Below are positions 1 through 7,686 of a DNA stretch of 64,000 nt, one piece after another. Each line of letters begins with the position of its first letter. Position 1 is the first letter of the stretch. A program made the translations under genes and the position numbers. Source of the stretch: Hymenobacter latericoloratus (GTDB lineage Bacteria; Bacteroidota; Bacteroidia; Cytophagales; Hymenobacteraceae); assembly GCF_014199535.1 (NCBI RefSeq), contig NZ_JACHNV010000001.1, forward strand, positions 310,001 through 374,000. Direction: 5' to 3'. The notes below the pieces were generated by a model, which saw only the letters and a list, made by a program, of their open reading frames with translations, made no database searches and was not told where the DNA came from.

Positions 1-1167
1 CAGCGTGTCGAAGTAGTGCTCGTTGGTTTGCTCCAGGCCCAGGCCGGTGAGGGCGCCGTTCAGCGTTTGCGCCAAGGCGTGCACGTTGGCGGCAAACTGG
101 CGGAGGCGTTGGGGGCCGTGGTACACGGCGTACATGCCGGCCAGCACCGACAGTAGCACCTGAGCGGTGCAAATGTTAGAGGTGGCCTTTTCGCGGCGGA
201 TGTGCTGCTCGCGGGTTTGCAGGGCCATGCGGTAGGCCTTGTTGCCGGCCGCATCGATGCTCTGGCCAATAATACGGCCCGGAATTACCCGCTTGAAGGC
301 GTCTTTGGTAGCCAGGAAGCCGGCGTGCGGTCCGCCGTAGCCCATGGGCACCCCGAAGCGCTGGGAGTTGCCCACTACGGCATCGGCACCCATTTCGCCG
401 GGAGGCGTGAGCAGGGTGAGGGCCAGCAGGTCGGCGGCTACGGTTACGAACAGGCTGTTGTCGTGGGCCTTCGAGATGAAGTCGGTGTAGTCGTACACGG
501 CGCCATCGGCGGCAGGGTACTGCAGCAGGGTGCCGAACAGAGCCTCGTCGGTGAGGTCCACGGTGCGGTGGTCGCCCACCACTACCTCAATACCCAGGGG
601 GGTAGCGCGGGTACGCACTACATCGATGGTTTGGGGCAGCACCTGATCCGAAATGAAGTAGCGGGTAGCATTCTTCTTCTTGGTCAGGGAGTGGAACATG
701 TGCAGGGTCTCAGCGGCGGCGGTGCCTTCGTCGAGCAGGGAAGCATTGGCTATTTCCAGGCCCGTCAGGTCAATTACCATGGTCTGGTAGTTGATGAGGG
801 CTTCGAGGCGGCCCTGGGCAATTTCGGCCTGGTAGGGGGTGTAGGCCGTGTACCAGCCCGGGTTTTCCAGGATGTTGCGCTGGATGACGGGCGGCAGCTG
901 GGTGTCGTGGTAGCCCAGACCAATGTAGTTTTTGAACAGCTTATTCTGGCCGGCAATACGCTTGAACTTCGCCAAAAAAGCCCGCTCCGTGAGGGCAGCG
1001 GGCAGGTTCAGCGGCTTCTTCAGGCGGATGGCGGCCGGCACAGTTTCGTCGATGAGCTGGTCAATCGACTCCACGCCAATGGTGCGCAGCATTTCGGCTA
1101 CCGCAGCTTCGTCGGGGCCATTATGGCGGTCCACGAATACATCGGCGGGCTTGGGTTGAAGCAACAT
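1..1167 (-). CDS. gcvP: Glycine dehydrogenase (decarboxylating), P protein, N-terminal part
   Basis: P protein of the glycine cleavage system, the PLP enzyme that decarboxylates glycine and passes the aminomethyl group to the H protein lipoyl arm in the cytoplasm. The 389 visible codons start [20 protein letters not shown] and match the family N-terminal half, including the [11 protein letters not shown] stretch and [15 protein letters not shown] near the cut edge. The family is usually about 950-970 residues, so over half, including the PLP lysine, lies outside the window. ATG at 1167 sits about 50 bases below a promoter-like CAAAGGTA (reverse strand of TA-NN-TTTG). Identification is firm; the gene runs off the left edge. 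Confidence 0.93.
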   Translation of the reverse strand, partial: MLLQPKPADVFVDRHNGPDEAAVAEMLRTIGVESIDQLIDETVPAAIRLKKPLNLPAALTERAFLAKFKRIAGQNKLFKNYIGLGYHDTQLPPVIQRNILENPGWYTAYTPYQAEIAQGRLEALINYQTMVIDLTGLEIANASLLDEGTAAAETLHMFHSLTKKKNATRYFISDQVLPQTIDVVRTRATPLGIEVVVGDHRTVDLTDEALFGTLLQYPAADGAVYDYTDFISKAHDNSLFVTVAADLLALTLLTPPGEMGADAVVGNSQRFGVPMGYGGPHAGFLATKDAFKRVIPGRIIGQSIDAAGNKAYRMALQTREQHIRREKATSNICTAQVLLSVLAGMYAVYHGPQRLRQFAANVHALAQTLNGALTGLGLEQTNEHYFDTL

Positions 1168-1218
1168 AAAAACAAGGGTGAGGGTGGCAACAGAGCAGGC
1201 CCCTAGGCAGAGCCCTTA

Positions 1219-1226
1219 CAAAGGTA
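1219..1226 (-). promoter_or_regulatory. Bacteroidota-type -7 promoter element for gcvP
   Basis: Reads TACCTTTG on the minus strand, an exact match to the TA-NN-TTTG -7 consensus of Bacteroidota. It lies about 52 bases upstream of the gcvP ATG. No clear TTG -33 box was confirmed. Confidence 0.45.
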
Positions 1227-1382
1227 GCGCGAAAAGCCTTCACGCTTCCGCCCTAAAACCAGCAAAAGTTGGGGGTTGTTCCGGGGAGTTTTTTCGGACT
1301 GGTCTATGGACATCTGGCTAGTGGGTGCCCTGCCAGGGTTTGGGATGACGGGAGGGGGTAGAAAGCTCGCATTCTGAGGCTT

Positions 1383-1527
1383 CCGGCCCGACGGGCGCAG
1401 CCCGTACGACCAGTTGGCTTCGGGCTGACTTGCGGCTGATGGGTTTGGGAAGATAGAGGGGGTAGGCAGATACGGCGCGGGCTGCTCTCACGGCAGCCAG
1501 TCGGACGGGCTGCGTCCGTCGGACCGG
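1383..1527. repeat. MITE-like element, family A copy 1
   Basis: A roughly 145-bp element with GC-rich terminal inverted repeats built on CCGGYCCGACGGGC-GCAGCCCG. The core carries GGGTTTGGGAAGATAGAGG followed by GGTAGGC. Related copies lie at 55141-55291 and, inverted, at 61326-61488. It sits in the 420-bp gap between gcvP and the next gene; nothing else recognisable is in that gap. Confidence 0.75.
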
Positions 1528-1588
1528 CAAACGGAGCTCAACTATTTTCCGCAGATTTAGGCCCGATACCCACCCATTCCTACCCCCC

Positions 1589-2803
1589 ATGCGTCATCTT
1601 ACCATTGGCCTGATCCGCGAAGGCAAAGTGCCACCCGACAAGCGAGTACCGCTTACCCCGAAGAAATGCGCCGAAGCCGAGGCCCGCTTTCCGGGGCTGA
1701 AAGTAGTGGTGCAGGAAAGCCCCATCCGTTGCTTCTCGGACCAGGAATACCGCGACCTGGGCCTGGAAGTGCGCCCCGATGTGTCGGACTGCGACATTCT
1801 GATGGGCGTGAAGGAAGTGCCCGTGGCCCAGCTCATTCCCAACAAAACCTACTTGTTCTTCTCGCACACCGTGAAAAAGCAGCCCGCCAACCGGGAGCTG
1901 CTACGGCAGGTGCTGGCCCGAAACATCACTCTGATCGACTACGAAATGCTCACCAATGAGCAGGGGGAGCGGATTGTAGCCTTCGGGCGCTGGGCCGGCA
2001 TTGTGGGCGCCTACAATGGCCTGCTCACCTACGGCCGCAAGCACAACCTCTTCCAGCTAAAGCCCGCCTACCAGTGCGTGGACATGGAAGATATGCAGGA
2101 GGAGTTCTTCAAGGTGAAGCGCCTGCCGCCCATTAAAATTGCCGTAACCGGCTCGGGCCGGGTAGCCCAGGGCGCCGTGGAGGTGCTGAACATGATGCGC
2201 ATCCGGCGCGTGAGCGTGTACGACTACCTCTACCTGGAGTTCAACGAGCCGGTGTACACCCAACTGCGCTCCTCCGACTACAACCGCCGCCGCGACGGCC
2301 GCGTGTGGGATACGCCCGACTTCCACCGCAACCCGCACGAGTACGAAAGCACGTTCCAGAACTTCCTGCCCGTTACCCATCTGCTGATTGCCTGCGCCTA
2401 CTGGCACCCGGCCGCACCCCGCCTGTTCACCGAGGACGACATCTGCCAGCCCGGCTTCCGCATCAATACCATTGCCGACGTGACCTGCGACGTGAACGGC
2501 TCCATCCCGACGACCAAGCGGGCTAGCAGCATTCAGGAGCCGGCCTTCGACTACAACTGCCAGACCCGAGAACTGGAGCCGGCGTATTCGCAGCCTGGCA
2601 ACATTACCGTTATGGCGGTGGACAACCTGCCCTGTGAGCTGCCCCGTAACGCTAGCCGTGACTTTGGCCGCCAGCTCATTGACAATGTACTACCCCACCT
2701 CGTGCACGAAGGTGGCACGGATGAGGTAGTGGAACGCGCCACCATTGCCCGCCACGGCCAGCTCACGGAACGCTACCAGTACCTGGCCGATTATGTCAAA
2801 TAG
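1589..2803 (+). CDS. Saccharopine dehydrogenase (lysine-forming)-like NAD(P) oxidoreductase
   Basis: A 404-residue soluble enzyme of the alanine dehydrogenase/PNT/LYS1 superfamily. The N-terminal substrate domain has IREGKVPPDKRVPLTPKKC, then GVKEVP (Lys75) and FSHTVKKQ (His93), which correspond to the Lys/His pair of yeast-type saccharopine dehydrogenase. The Rossmann glycine motif GSGRVAQGAVEVL begins at about residue 188. The LYS1 family oxidises saccharopine to lysine and 2-oxoglutarate; Bacteroidota homologues are often labelled alanine dehydrogenase, so the true substrate is uncertain. Stands alone, with gcvP divergent upstream and a palindromic repeat downstream. The start gives the family-typical MRHLTIGLIREGK terminus. 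Confidence 0.75.
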   Translation: MRHLTIGLIREGKVPPDKRVPLTPKKCAEAEARFPGLKVVVQESPIRCFSDQEYRDLGLEVRPDVSDCDILMGVKEVPVAQLIPNKTYLFFSHTVKKQPANRELLRQVLARNITLIDYEMLTNEQGERIVAFGRWAGIVGAYNGLLTYGRKHNLFQLKPAYQCVDMEDMQEEFFKVKRLPPIKIAVTGSGRVAQGAVEVLNMMRIRRVSVYDYLYLEFNEPVYTQLRSSDYNRRRDGRVWDTPDFHRNPHEYESTFQNFLPVTHLLIACAYWHPAAPRLFTEDDICQPGFRINTIADVTCDVNGSIPTTKRASSIQEPAFDYNCQTRELEPAYSQPGNITVMAVDNLPCELPRNASRDFGRQLIDNVLPHLVHEGGTDEVVERATIARHGQLTERYQYLADYVK

Positions 2804-2964
2804 TGAGGTGGTGAAGTGGTGAAGTGGTGGGTTTAAAAACCAGCACGTCATCCTGAGCGCAGCGAAGGACCTTACCACGTCAAAACGAGTCGTTGTTACG
2901 ATGTCGTTCTTTCGTTTTAAGGTTCTTCGCTGCGCTCAGGATGACGTACCTTCTACTCACCATT
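2804..2964. repeat. Modular palindromic intergenic element (family B type)
   Basis: Nested inverted repeats fill the space between two convergent genes. A short tandem tract of TGGTGA-like units (2804-2830) is mirrored by TCACCA-like sequence at the right end (about 2957-2964). Inside are near-perfect arms at 2845-2870 and 2921-2947 (ACGTCATCCTGAGCGCAGCG and its complement). The same plan recurs at 49600-49830 and 57975-58190 with different inner arms. Confidence 0.7.
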
Positions 2965-3792
2965 TCACACCCGCAGCACCGGGAAGCGGGCCTGCACCAG
3001 CATGTATAGGCCGTAGGCCATCAGGCCCAGCGCTACCACAGCCAGCACAACCGGGCCCATGGAGGCCAGCAGGTCGAAAGCTTCGTCGGTGGTGCCCACG
3101 GCCTCGGCGCGCGACTGTTGGCCCGCCTGCAGGAAAAAGTAGCCAATAATGCCCATCACAATGCCCCGGGCCGTGTAGCCCACCTGCCCCGTGCGGTACA
3201 CTACCTGTTGCTGGTTGGCTGGAAGGCCGCTGGCATTTACGTGCTTATGAAACTTGCCGGAGTAAGCCCGATAAATCTGGTAGATGCCGCCCCCGATAAT
3301 AGCCAAACCGAGCGCCATAATAATCCACTCGCCGCCGGGCCAGCTCAGCACTTTGGCCGTGAAGGTTTGCTGCCCGTTGCCGCCAGAGTTGGCCGTGCCG
3401 TTCAGGGCCAGCTGGGCGGCATACCAAGCCAAGCTACCATATAGCAGGCCGCTGCCCGCATAGCCCAGGCGTCGGCCAATGCCCCTCGCGCCGGAGCCCT
3501 TGTCTTCCGTATCCAGCAGGGCCTGCGTAAAGCGCCACACGATGTAGCCTACCAGCCCGAAGGCCACCAAGCCCAGCAGCACTTGTCCGCCGGGCAGGTC
3601 TTGTAAAGTTTGAACAGCTTCTTTTTTATCGGCAGTCTGGCCGCCTTTCTGGCCCGAAGCGGCCAGCAGTGCCAGCAGGCCCATCAACAGATATACAATG
3701 CCTTTGGCCGCGAAGCCAAAGCGGGCCAGCGCCCGAATGCCCGAAGAAGGCGACGTCGGGACGGCCGAGAGAATAGGGTTAGAAGCAGTCAT
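2965..3792 (-). CDS. DUF1206 family integral membrane protein
   Basis: A 275-residue protein with about six transmembrane segments arranged as three related two-helix units. Each unit starts with a motif like ARFGFAAKGIVYLLMGLLAL (near residues 23-43), YAGSGLLYGSLAWYA (about 110-125) and GYTARGIVMGIIGYFFLQ (about 205-222). This repeated R/KG-aromatic pattern is characteristic of DUF1206. Function is unknown. The gene is monocistronic on the minus strand and its stop lies against the repeat element at 2804-2964. Confidence 0.8.
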   Translation of the reverse strand: MTASNPILSAVPTSPSSGIRALARFGFAAKGIVYLLMGLLALLAASGQKGGQTADKKEAVQTLQDLPGGQVLLGLVAFGLVGYIVWRFTQALLDTEDKGSGARGIGRRLGYAGSGLLYGSLAWYAAQLALNGTANSGGNGQQTFTAKVLSWPGGEWIIMALGLAIIGGGIYQIYRAYSGKFHKHVNASGLPANQQQVVYRTGQVGYTARGIVMGIIGYFFLQAGQQSRAEAVGTTDEAFDLLASMGPVVLAVVALGLMAYGLYMLVQARFPVLRV

Positions 3793-3839
3793 GGAATGGC
3801 AGGGTTGGATGAAGTACAGCCAACTCTACGCATGAAAGC

Positions 3840-4424
3840 TCAGCTAGGGTTAGTTTGCGCCGCGGCGGAGTGGGCCAGCAGCCCCGGCGGCTGATAAATA
3901 CGGGCGCCCCGCCGAATAAGAGCCGCGTTTTCAGGCAAGTCCAGGGTCACGATGGGCTTGTTGTGGGCTGCCTCGCTCTGCAGCAGACGGTCGAGGTTGC
4001 CGCCGGGCCTGACAAACGGGACGAAAAAACGGTCGGCCAGATCGGCCAGGAGTAGGTCGCGGATGTCGGAGGTTTCCTGCGAAACGATGCTGACGCTGGG
4101 CTCGAAGGGCGACACGAACAGCAGCCGGCCCAGGTGGATATCCCGCTCGTACTCAAACTGCACCGTGGGCTGAATGCCCCGGCCCAGCACGTACACAATG
4201 GGCTGCAGCACATCCTGCCGCAAAAACCGAAACACCGACTGTTCCATGCGGGAGTTGAAGCCCGATACCACGCAATAGCCCAGCTGGCGCTGTTCCATGG
4301 CCCACAGGTAAGTAGTGCGCTCAATGCTGACCGGATACTGGCGGGAGCACAACAGTGCCGTTTTTGGCAGCCGCAGCAGCGCCGTATTGCCTACCATCCG
4401 AAGTTCTTCCGCCGACGTCTTCAT
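3840..4424 (-). CDS. DprA/Smf-like Rossmann-fold (SLOG superfamily) protein
   Basis: A 194-residue protein carrying the motif series of the DprA/Smf nucleotide- or DNA-binding Rossmann fold: LPKTALLCSRQYP near residues 19-31, CVVSGFNSRMEQ near 51-62 (cf. the SGxAxGID motif of DprA), and PIVYVLGRG near 75-83. It has only the Rossmann part and a short tail. A DprA proper is near 300-370 residues and loads RecA on transforming DNA. Proteins of this short type are common in Bacteroidota and usually called DNA-binding or DprA-like; the actual ligand is unknown. Transcribed divergently from the gene at 4932. Confidence 0.6.
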   Translation of the reverse strand: MKTSAEELRMVGNTALLRLPKTALLCSRQYPVSIERTTYLWAMEQRQLGYCVVSGFNSRMEQSVFRFLRQDVLQPIVYVLGRGIQPTVQFEYERDIHLGRLLFVSPFEPSVSIVSQETSDIRDLLLADLADRFFVPFVRPGGNLDRLLQSEAAHNKPIVTLDLPENAALIRRGARIYQPPGLLAHSAAAQTNPS

Positions 4425-4931
4425 AACCTCTGTCTGGTGTTAAGTTATAAAAATTATTTAATTAGTGATATATATGTATGTAATAGCTATCTAGTTTGAA
4501 TCGTGAAAAGATCAGAATGCAAGTGCAAGCGGTGTGCTGGTGGCTTGTGAGATGAACGTGAAAACACTGCGGTAACCATCAATACGGTAGTTCTTCGCCG
4601 GAAGTGGCTGGGGGCAACTGCAAGTTCAGGAACGATGCAGGGACGCACAGCCGTGTCTCATCGTCTGCGCCACTCAGGTGTTGCCGCTCAGATGCTACCG
4701 TTCAACGCGTGAGACGCAAGCACGCGTCTCCACACCGCTGGAATAGGCAGAAGGATAATTTGCTTATTATCAATAGATAGAAAGACTCTCGCTTGCCGCC
4801 GATGGTACAGGCTGTGCCAACTGCTCATCAGGTTGCGGGTTGCGCAGGGGGTAGGAAAAACCGCGTCTGGCTCAGCCGGAATATTCCCCGCATTGAGTAT
4901 CATTGATTATTGCTTGTGGCCCCTTATTCCA
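4425..4931. other. Intergenic region between divergent genes
   Basis: About 507 bases without a convincing gene. The first 80 bases are AT-rich and probably hold the promoters. A short inverted repeat GAGACGCAAGCACGCGTCTC lies at 4711-4730, with a similar half-site near 4640. A minus-strand reading of 71 codons at 4688-4903 has no family features and was not called. Confidence 0.5.
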
Positions 4932-6467
4932 ATGGATGATTTAAGAACTACCCTGAGTACGTTTTCGGCTGATGAGTGCAAGGAGTTTCGGCAGTTTATT
5001 CAGCGGCAGCGGCGCAAGCAGAAGGGCCGGATGGACGTGCGCCTCTGCGACCTGCTGCTGCACCAAAAGGAATATACCACCGAGGAGCTGCTTACTCGCC
5101 TCTACCCCGAGGAGCCCAACGCGGTGGCCTACTACGCCCTGCGCAAGCGCCTCATGCGCCACCTCACCGACTACCTGCTGCTGCGCCAGCGCCAGCAGGA
5201 CCCCACGGCGGCGTCTTCGGTGCGCGGGCTGCTTACCCTGGCCCAGTACCTGTTTGAGGTAGGCGTGCCGCGCCTGGCCTGGAGCACCGTGCGCAAGGCC
5301 GAAAAGCTGGCCTGCCAGAACGAGCAGTACGAGCTGCTGAATACGGTGTATAACCTCCAGATTGCCCAGGCCGGCAGCAAGTACGCCGACGACCTGCAGG
5401 ACATTATTCAGCGCCGCAACCTCAACAAGAAAGCCGCCGACGAGGAGGAACGCGCCAACATTGCCGACAGCCTCATTCGGCAGCGGCTGCGGCAGGCGCG
5501 GGTGAAAGGCCGGGCCGGCGAGTCGTTTGATACCATTCTGCAGGACGTGCTGCGCGAGTATGATCTGCAGGAAGCCTTTGCCCGGCGCCCGGCCCTGCTC
5601 TACCGGCTCATGTCCATTGCCCGGGCGGCCATGCTGGTGCGCCGCGACTACCTGTCGTTTGCGCCCTTCGTGATGCGCTGTTACCACCTCATGGAAAAGC
5701 GCCACGGCTTTCAGCCGGCCCACCGCGAGGCTCAGCTGGGGCTGCTCTACATGATTGCGCACTCCCTGTACCGCACCCGCCGCTTCCGCGAATCGGTGGA
5801 GTACCTGGAGCGGTTGCGGGCGGTGCTGGAAAGCGGGCCCAAGCTGGAATCGACGGGGCTGCGGGCGCGCTACACCTTCCTGCTGGCCGCCAACTACGCC
5901 TTCCTACGCCGCAACACCGACAGCATCCGGCTGCTGGAAGACATTCTGCGCACGCCGCTGGCCCCCCGCGACCAACTCACGGCCCGGCTGGGCCTGGGCT
6001 TTCATTACTTCGCCGAAGGCCAGTTTCAGAAAACCAACCAGGCCCTGCTGGGCATTGGGCGCACCGACCACTGGTGCGAGCAGGAAATGGGGGTAGAGTG
6101 GGTGCTCAACCGCAACATGGGCGAGATGCTAACCCAGCTGGAACTTGGCAACCCCGATCTGGCCCTGAACCGCCTGCGCGCCATCGAACGACTCATCAAA
6201 GAACGATTCGGGCCCGATGGCGGCGGCTACGCGGCCGTGCTCTACTACCTGCAGCTGGTGCGCGACCTGGTGGACGAGCCGGAACTGGCCCGCACAGCGG
6301 CCTTCGCCGAGCGCGCTGCCCAAATTCCGGCTTTCGTACCCCTGGAACAGGAAGACCTGCAGGCCCTGAGCTTCTACAGCTGGCTTAAAGCCCGCATTCA
6401 GTCCCGGCCTTATTATGAGGTGCTGCTGGAGTTGGCCGGCGCCACTGAAACAGTGCTGGCGGGATAA
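4932..6467 (+). CDS. Helical-repeat (TPR-like) hypothetical protein
   Basis: A 511-residue, probably cytoplasmic, all-helical protein beginning MDDLRTTLSTFSADECKEF. An N-terminal domain (about 1-110) rich in basic and acidic helices (ECKEFRQFIQRQRRK, RLMRHLTDYLLLRQRQQ) is followed by several 34-40 residue helix pairs that look like degenerate tetratricopeptide repeats (for example LEDILRTPLAPRDQLTARLG and FAEGQFQKTNQALL). No catalytic motif is visible. An upstream in-frame ATG at 4833 would add 33 residues lacking helical character, so the later ATG was preferred. Likely a protein-protein interaction scaffold of unknown partner. Confidence 0.7.
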   Translation: MDDLRTTLSTFSADECKEFRQFIQRQRRKQKGRMDVRLCDLLLHQKEYTTEELLTRLYPEEPNAVAYYALRKRLMRHLTDYLLLRQRQQDPTAASSVRGLLTLAQYLFEVGVPRLAWSTVRKAEKLACQNEQYELLNTVYNLQIAQAGSKYADDLQDIIQRRNLNKKAADEEERANIADSLIRQRLRQARVKGRAGESFDTILQDVLREYDLQEAFARRPALLYRLMSIARAAMLVRRDYLSFAPFVMRCYHLMEKRHGFQPAHREAQLGLLYMIAHSLYRTRRFRESVEYLERLRAVLESGPKLESTGLRARYTFLLAANYAFLRRNTDSIRLLEDILRTPLAPRDQLTARLGLGFHYFAEGQFQKTNQALLGIGRTDHWCEQEMGVEWVLNRNMGEMLTQLELGNPDLALNRLRAIERLIKERFGPDGGGYAAVLYYLQLVRDLVDEPELARTAAFAERAAQIPAFVPLEQEDLQALSFYSWLKARIQSRPYYEVLLELAGATETVLAG

Positions 6468-6480
6468 TAAGAATTCTGAA

Positions 6481-6595
6481 GAACGTCGTGTCGAGCTTGG
6501 CCAGACATCTCGCGTGCTTGTCCAGAGCCTCATGCTAAGCCTGTCGAACCGAAAGTCGCCGTAGGCAAGCATCTCGCGTGTTGACGTTGCAGTCG
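6481..6595. repeat. Degenerate dispersed repeat (CATCTCGCGTG type)
   Basis: Contains two direct copies of CATCTCGCGTG (near 6507 and 6569) and the half-sites TGTCGAGC and CTGTCGAACC. The same words appear in the element at 33079-33190, so this is probably a decayed member of that family. Confidence 0.45.
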
Positions 6596-6657
6596 TGGGC
6601 CTCCTCCCCCCCCTTACGGTCTCCAGCACGTCAGCTTCCTACCCCCTTAAGAATACG

Positions 6658-6689
6658 AAAAGCCCCGGCTGGTACCAGCCGGGGCTTTT
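6658..6689. terminator. Bidirectional hairpin terminator
   Basis: A perfect palindrome with A-tract and T-tract ends surrounding a GCCCCGGCTGGTACCAGCCGGGGC stem, between the helical-repeat gene and the convergent lipoprotein gene. It can serve both strands. Confidence 0.85.
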
Positions 6690-6709
6690 CGCGTTCTTAA
6701 GGCAGAGAG

Positions 6710-7039
6710 TTAGTCGTTCTTGGTAGCGGCGTTGATTTCAGCTTTGGCGTCGGCAGAAGCTTCTTTGGCTTCAGCTTTCACTTCGGCAGCGGCGGCTTCG
6801 GTTTTGGCTTCGGCTTTTTCGGCGGCGTTTTCGATGGCGTCGCCGGTTTTTTCGGCGGCGGCTTCGGTTTCGTTGGCGGCGTTGGTGGCTTCGGCCGAGG
6901 CCGCGTCGCCTACACGTTCGGCGGCAGCTTCGGTGTGCTCACCAGCCGCCTCGGCGTTTTCTTTGCCTTCCTGAGTGCAGGAGGTAGCGGAGAAAGCAAC
7001 GGCCGCAGCCACAAACAGGGACTTGAAGAGGGTTTTCAT
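6710..7039 (-). CDS. Ala/Glu/Lys-rich lipoprotein, amphipathic helix
   Basis: A 109-residue predicted lipoprotein. The signal sequence MKTLFKSLFVAAAVAFSATSC ends in a lipobox-like S-A-T-S-C, giving a lipidated Cys at about residue 21. The rest is almost pure Ala, Glu and Lys with an 11-residue-like heptad rhythm (units such as AEAKTEAAAAEVKAEAKEAS), so it should form a long charged amphipathic helix or coiled coil on the membrane surface. Similar proteins are usually labelled YtxH- or LEA-like and linked loosely to stress. ATG at 7039 was chosen because it starts the signal peptide. Confidence 0.72.
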   Translation of the reverse strand: MKTLFKSLFVAAAVAFSATSCTQEGKENAEAAGEHTEAAAERVGDAASAEATNAANETEAAAEKTGDAIENAAEKAEAKTEAAAAEVKAEAKEASADAKAEINAATKND

Positions 7040-7227
7040 GGACGTAGGTAGGTAAGGTAAGGTAAGTGGGTGAAGCACAACAGGAAGTGCTGCGTACTGC
7101 TTAATAGCCAGGCGTATGGAAGGTAACCCGAGTCAGAAGGAAAGTTTTCTGCCGTGCTTTGCAGCTCAACTTCCTGCCCAGCAGCCCGTACTGCCGCCTA
7201 CGCATTTCCCTTTCTGATTCTGCATCT

Positions 7228-7671
7228 ATGCTTTTCCGAATCTGCCTGCTGACGTGTTTGCTGGGTGCTACCCACTTGGCCTCGGCCCAAGGCAATGACG
7301 GCTTTCAGCGGCGCGACGGCACTATGTACCTCATCCGTAACGGCGAAACCCGCCCCATGACCCGCGACGCGCGCCTGCCCAACGGCCGCCTCATCACCCG
7401 CGACGGATTTGTGGTGGCCCGCGACGGCAAACGAACGGAGCTGAAAGACGGGCAGGGCTGCACGCTGCTCGGCGAGCCGGTAGCCGTCCGCCCGCAGCCC
7501 GATGGTCGGTTGCTGTTGGCAACCAGTGCGGCCCCACGGGCTGCCGCCCCGGCGGCCCCCATCAGCTACTCGGAGGCGGTTTGGCGCTGGCTGGAGGGTA
7601 GGGGCCGAGGCAAGGGGAAAGGCCGGGAGAAGTCTAAGCACAAAGCCAGAGGCAAGCACGACGACGATTAA
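7228..7671 (+). CDS. Secreted basic protein, DUF6799-like
   Basis: A 147-residue secreted protein. The signal peptide runs to about residue 20 (ATHLASAQ), followed by two related segments of the form DGTMYLIRNGETRPMTRDARLP and DGFVVARDGKRTELKDG. This short beta repeat resembles the DUF6799 family of Bacteroidota; that label is from memory and not checked. The C-terminus is strongly basic (RGRGKGKGREKSKHKARGKH) and could bind nucleic acid or anionic polymers. The ATG at 7228 opens the signal peptide; an earlier in-frame ATG would hide it. Confidence 0.6.
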   Translation: MLFRICLLTCLLGATHLASAQGNDGFQRRDGTMYLIRNGETRPMTRDARLPNGRLITRDGFVVARDGKRTELKDGQGCTLLGEPVAVRPQPDGRLLLATSAAPRAAAPAAPISYSEAVWRWLEGRGRGKGKGREKSKHKARGKHDDD

Positions 7672-7686
7672 GCGTAAACCACCGCG

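Noticed and set aside
202..1206. A 334-codon open frame on the plus strand
   Set aside because: It overlaps gcvP in antisense. gcvP shows clear P-protein motifs on the minus strand.
2804..2830. Short tandem TGGTGAAG units as a possible CRISPR or iteron array
   Set aside because: Units are short, degenerate and lack spacers or cas/rep genes; the mirrored tract on the other side fits a palindromic intergenic element.
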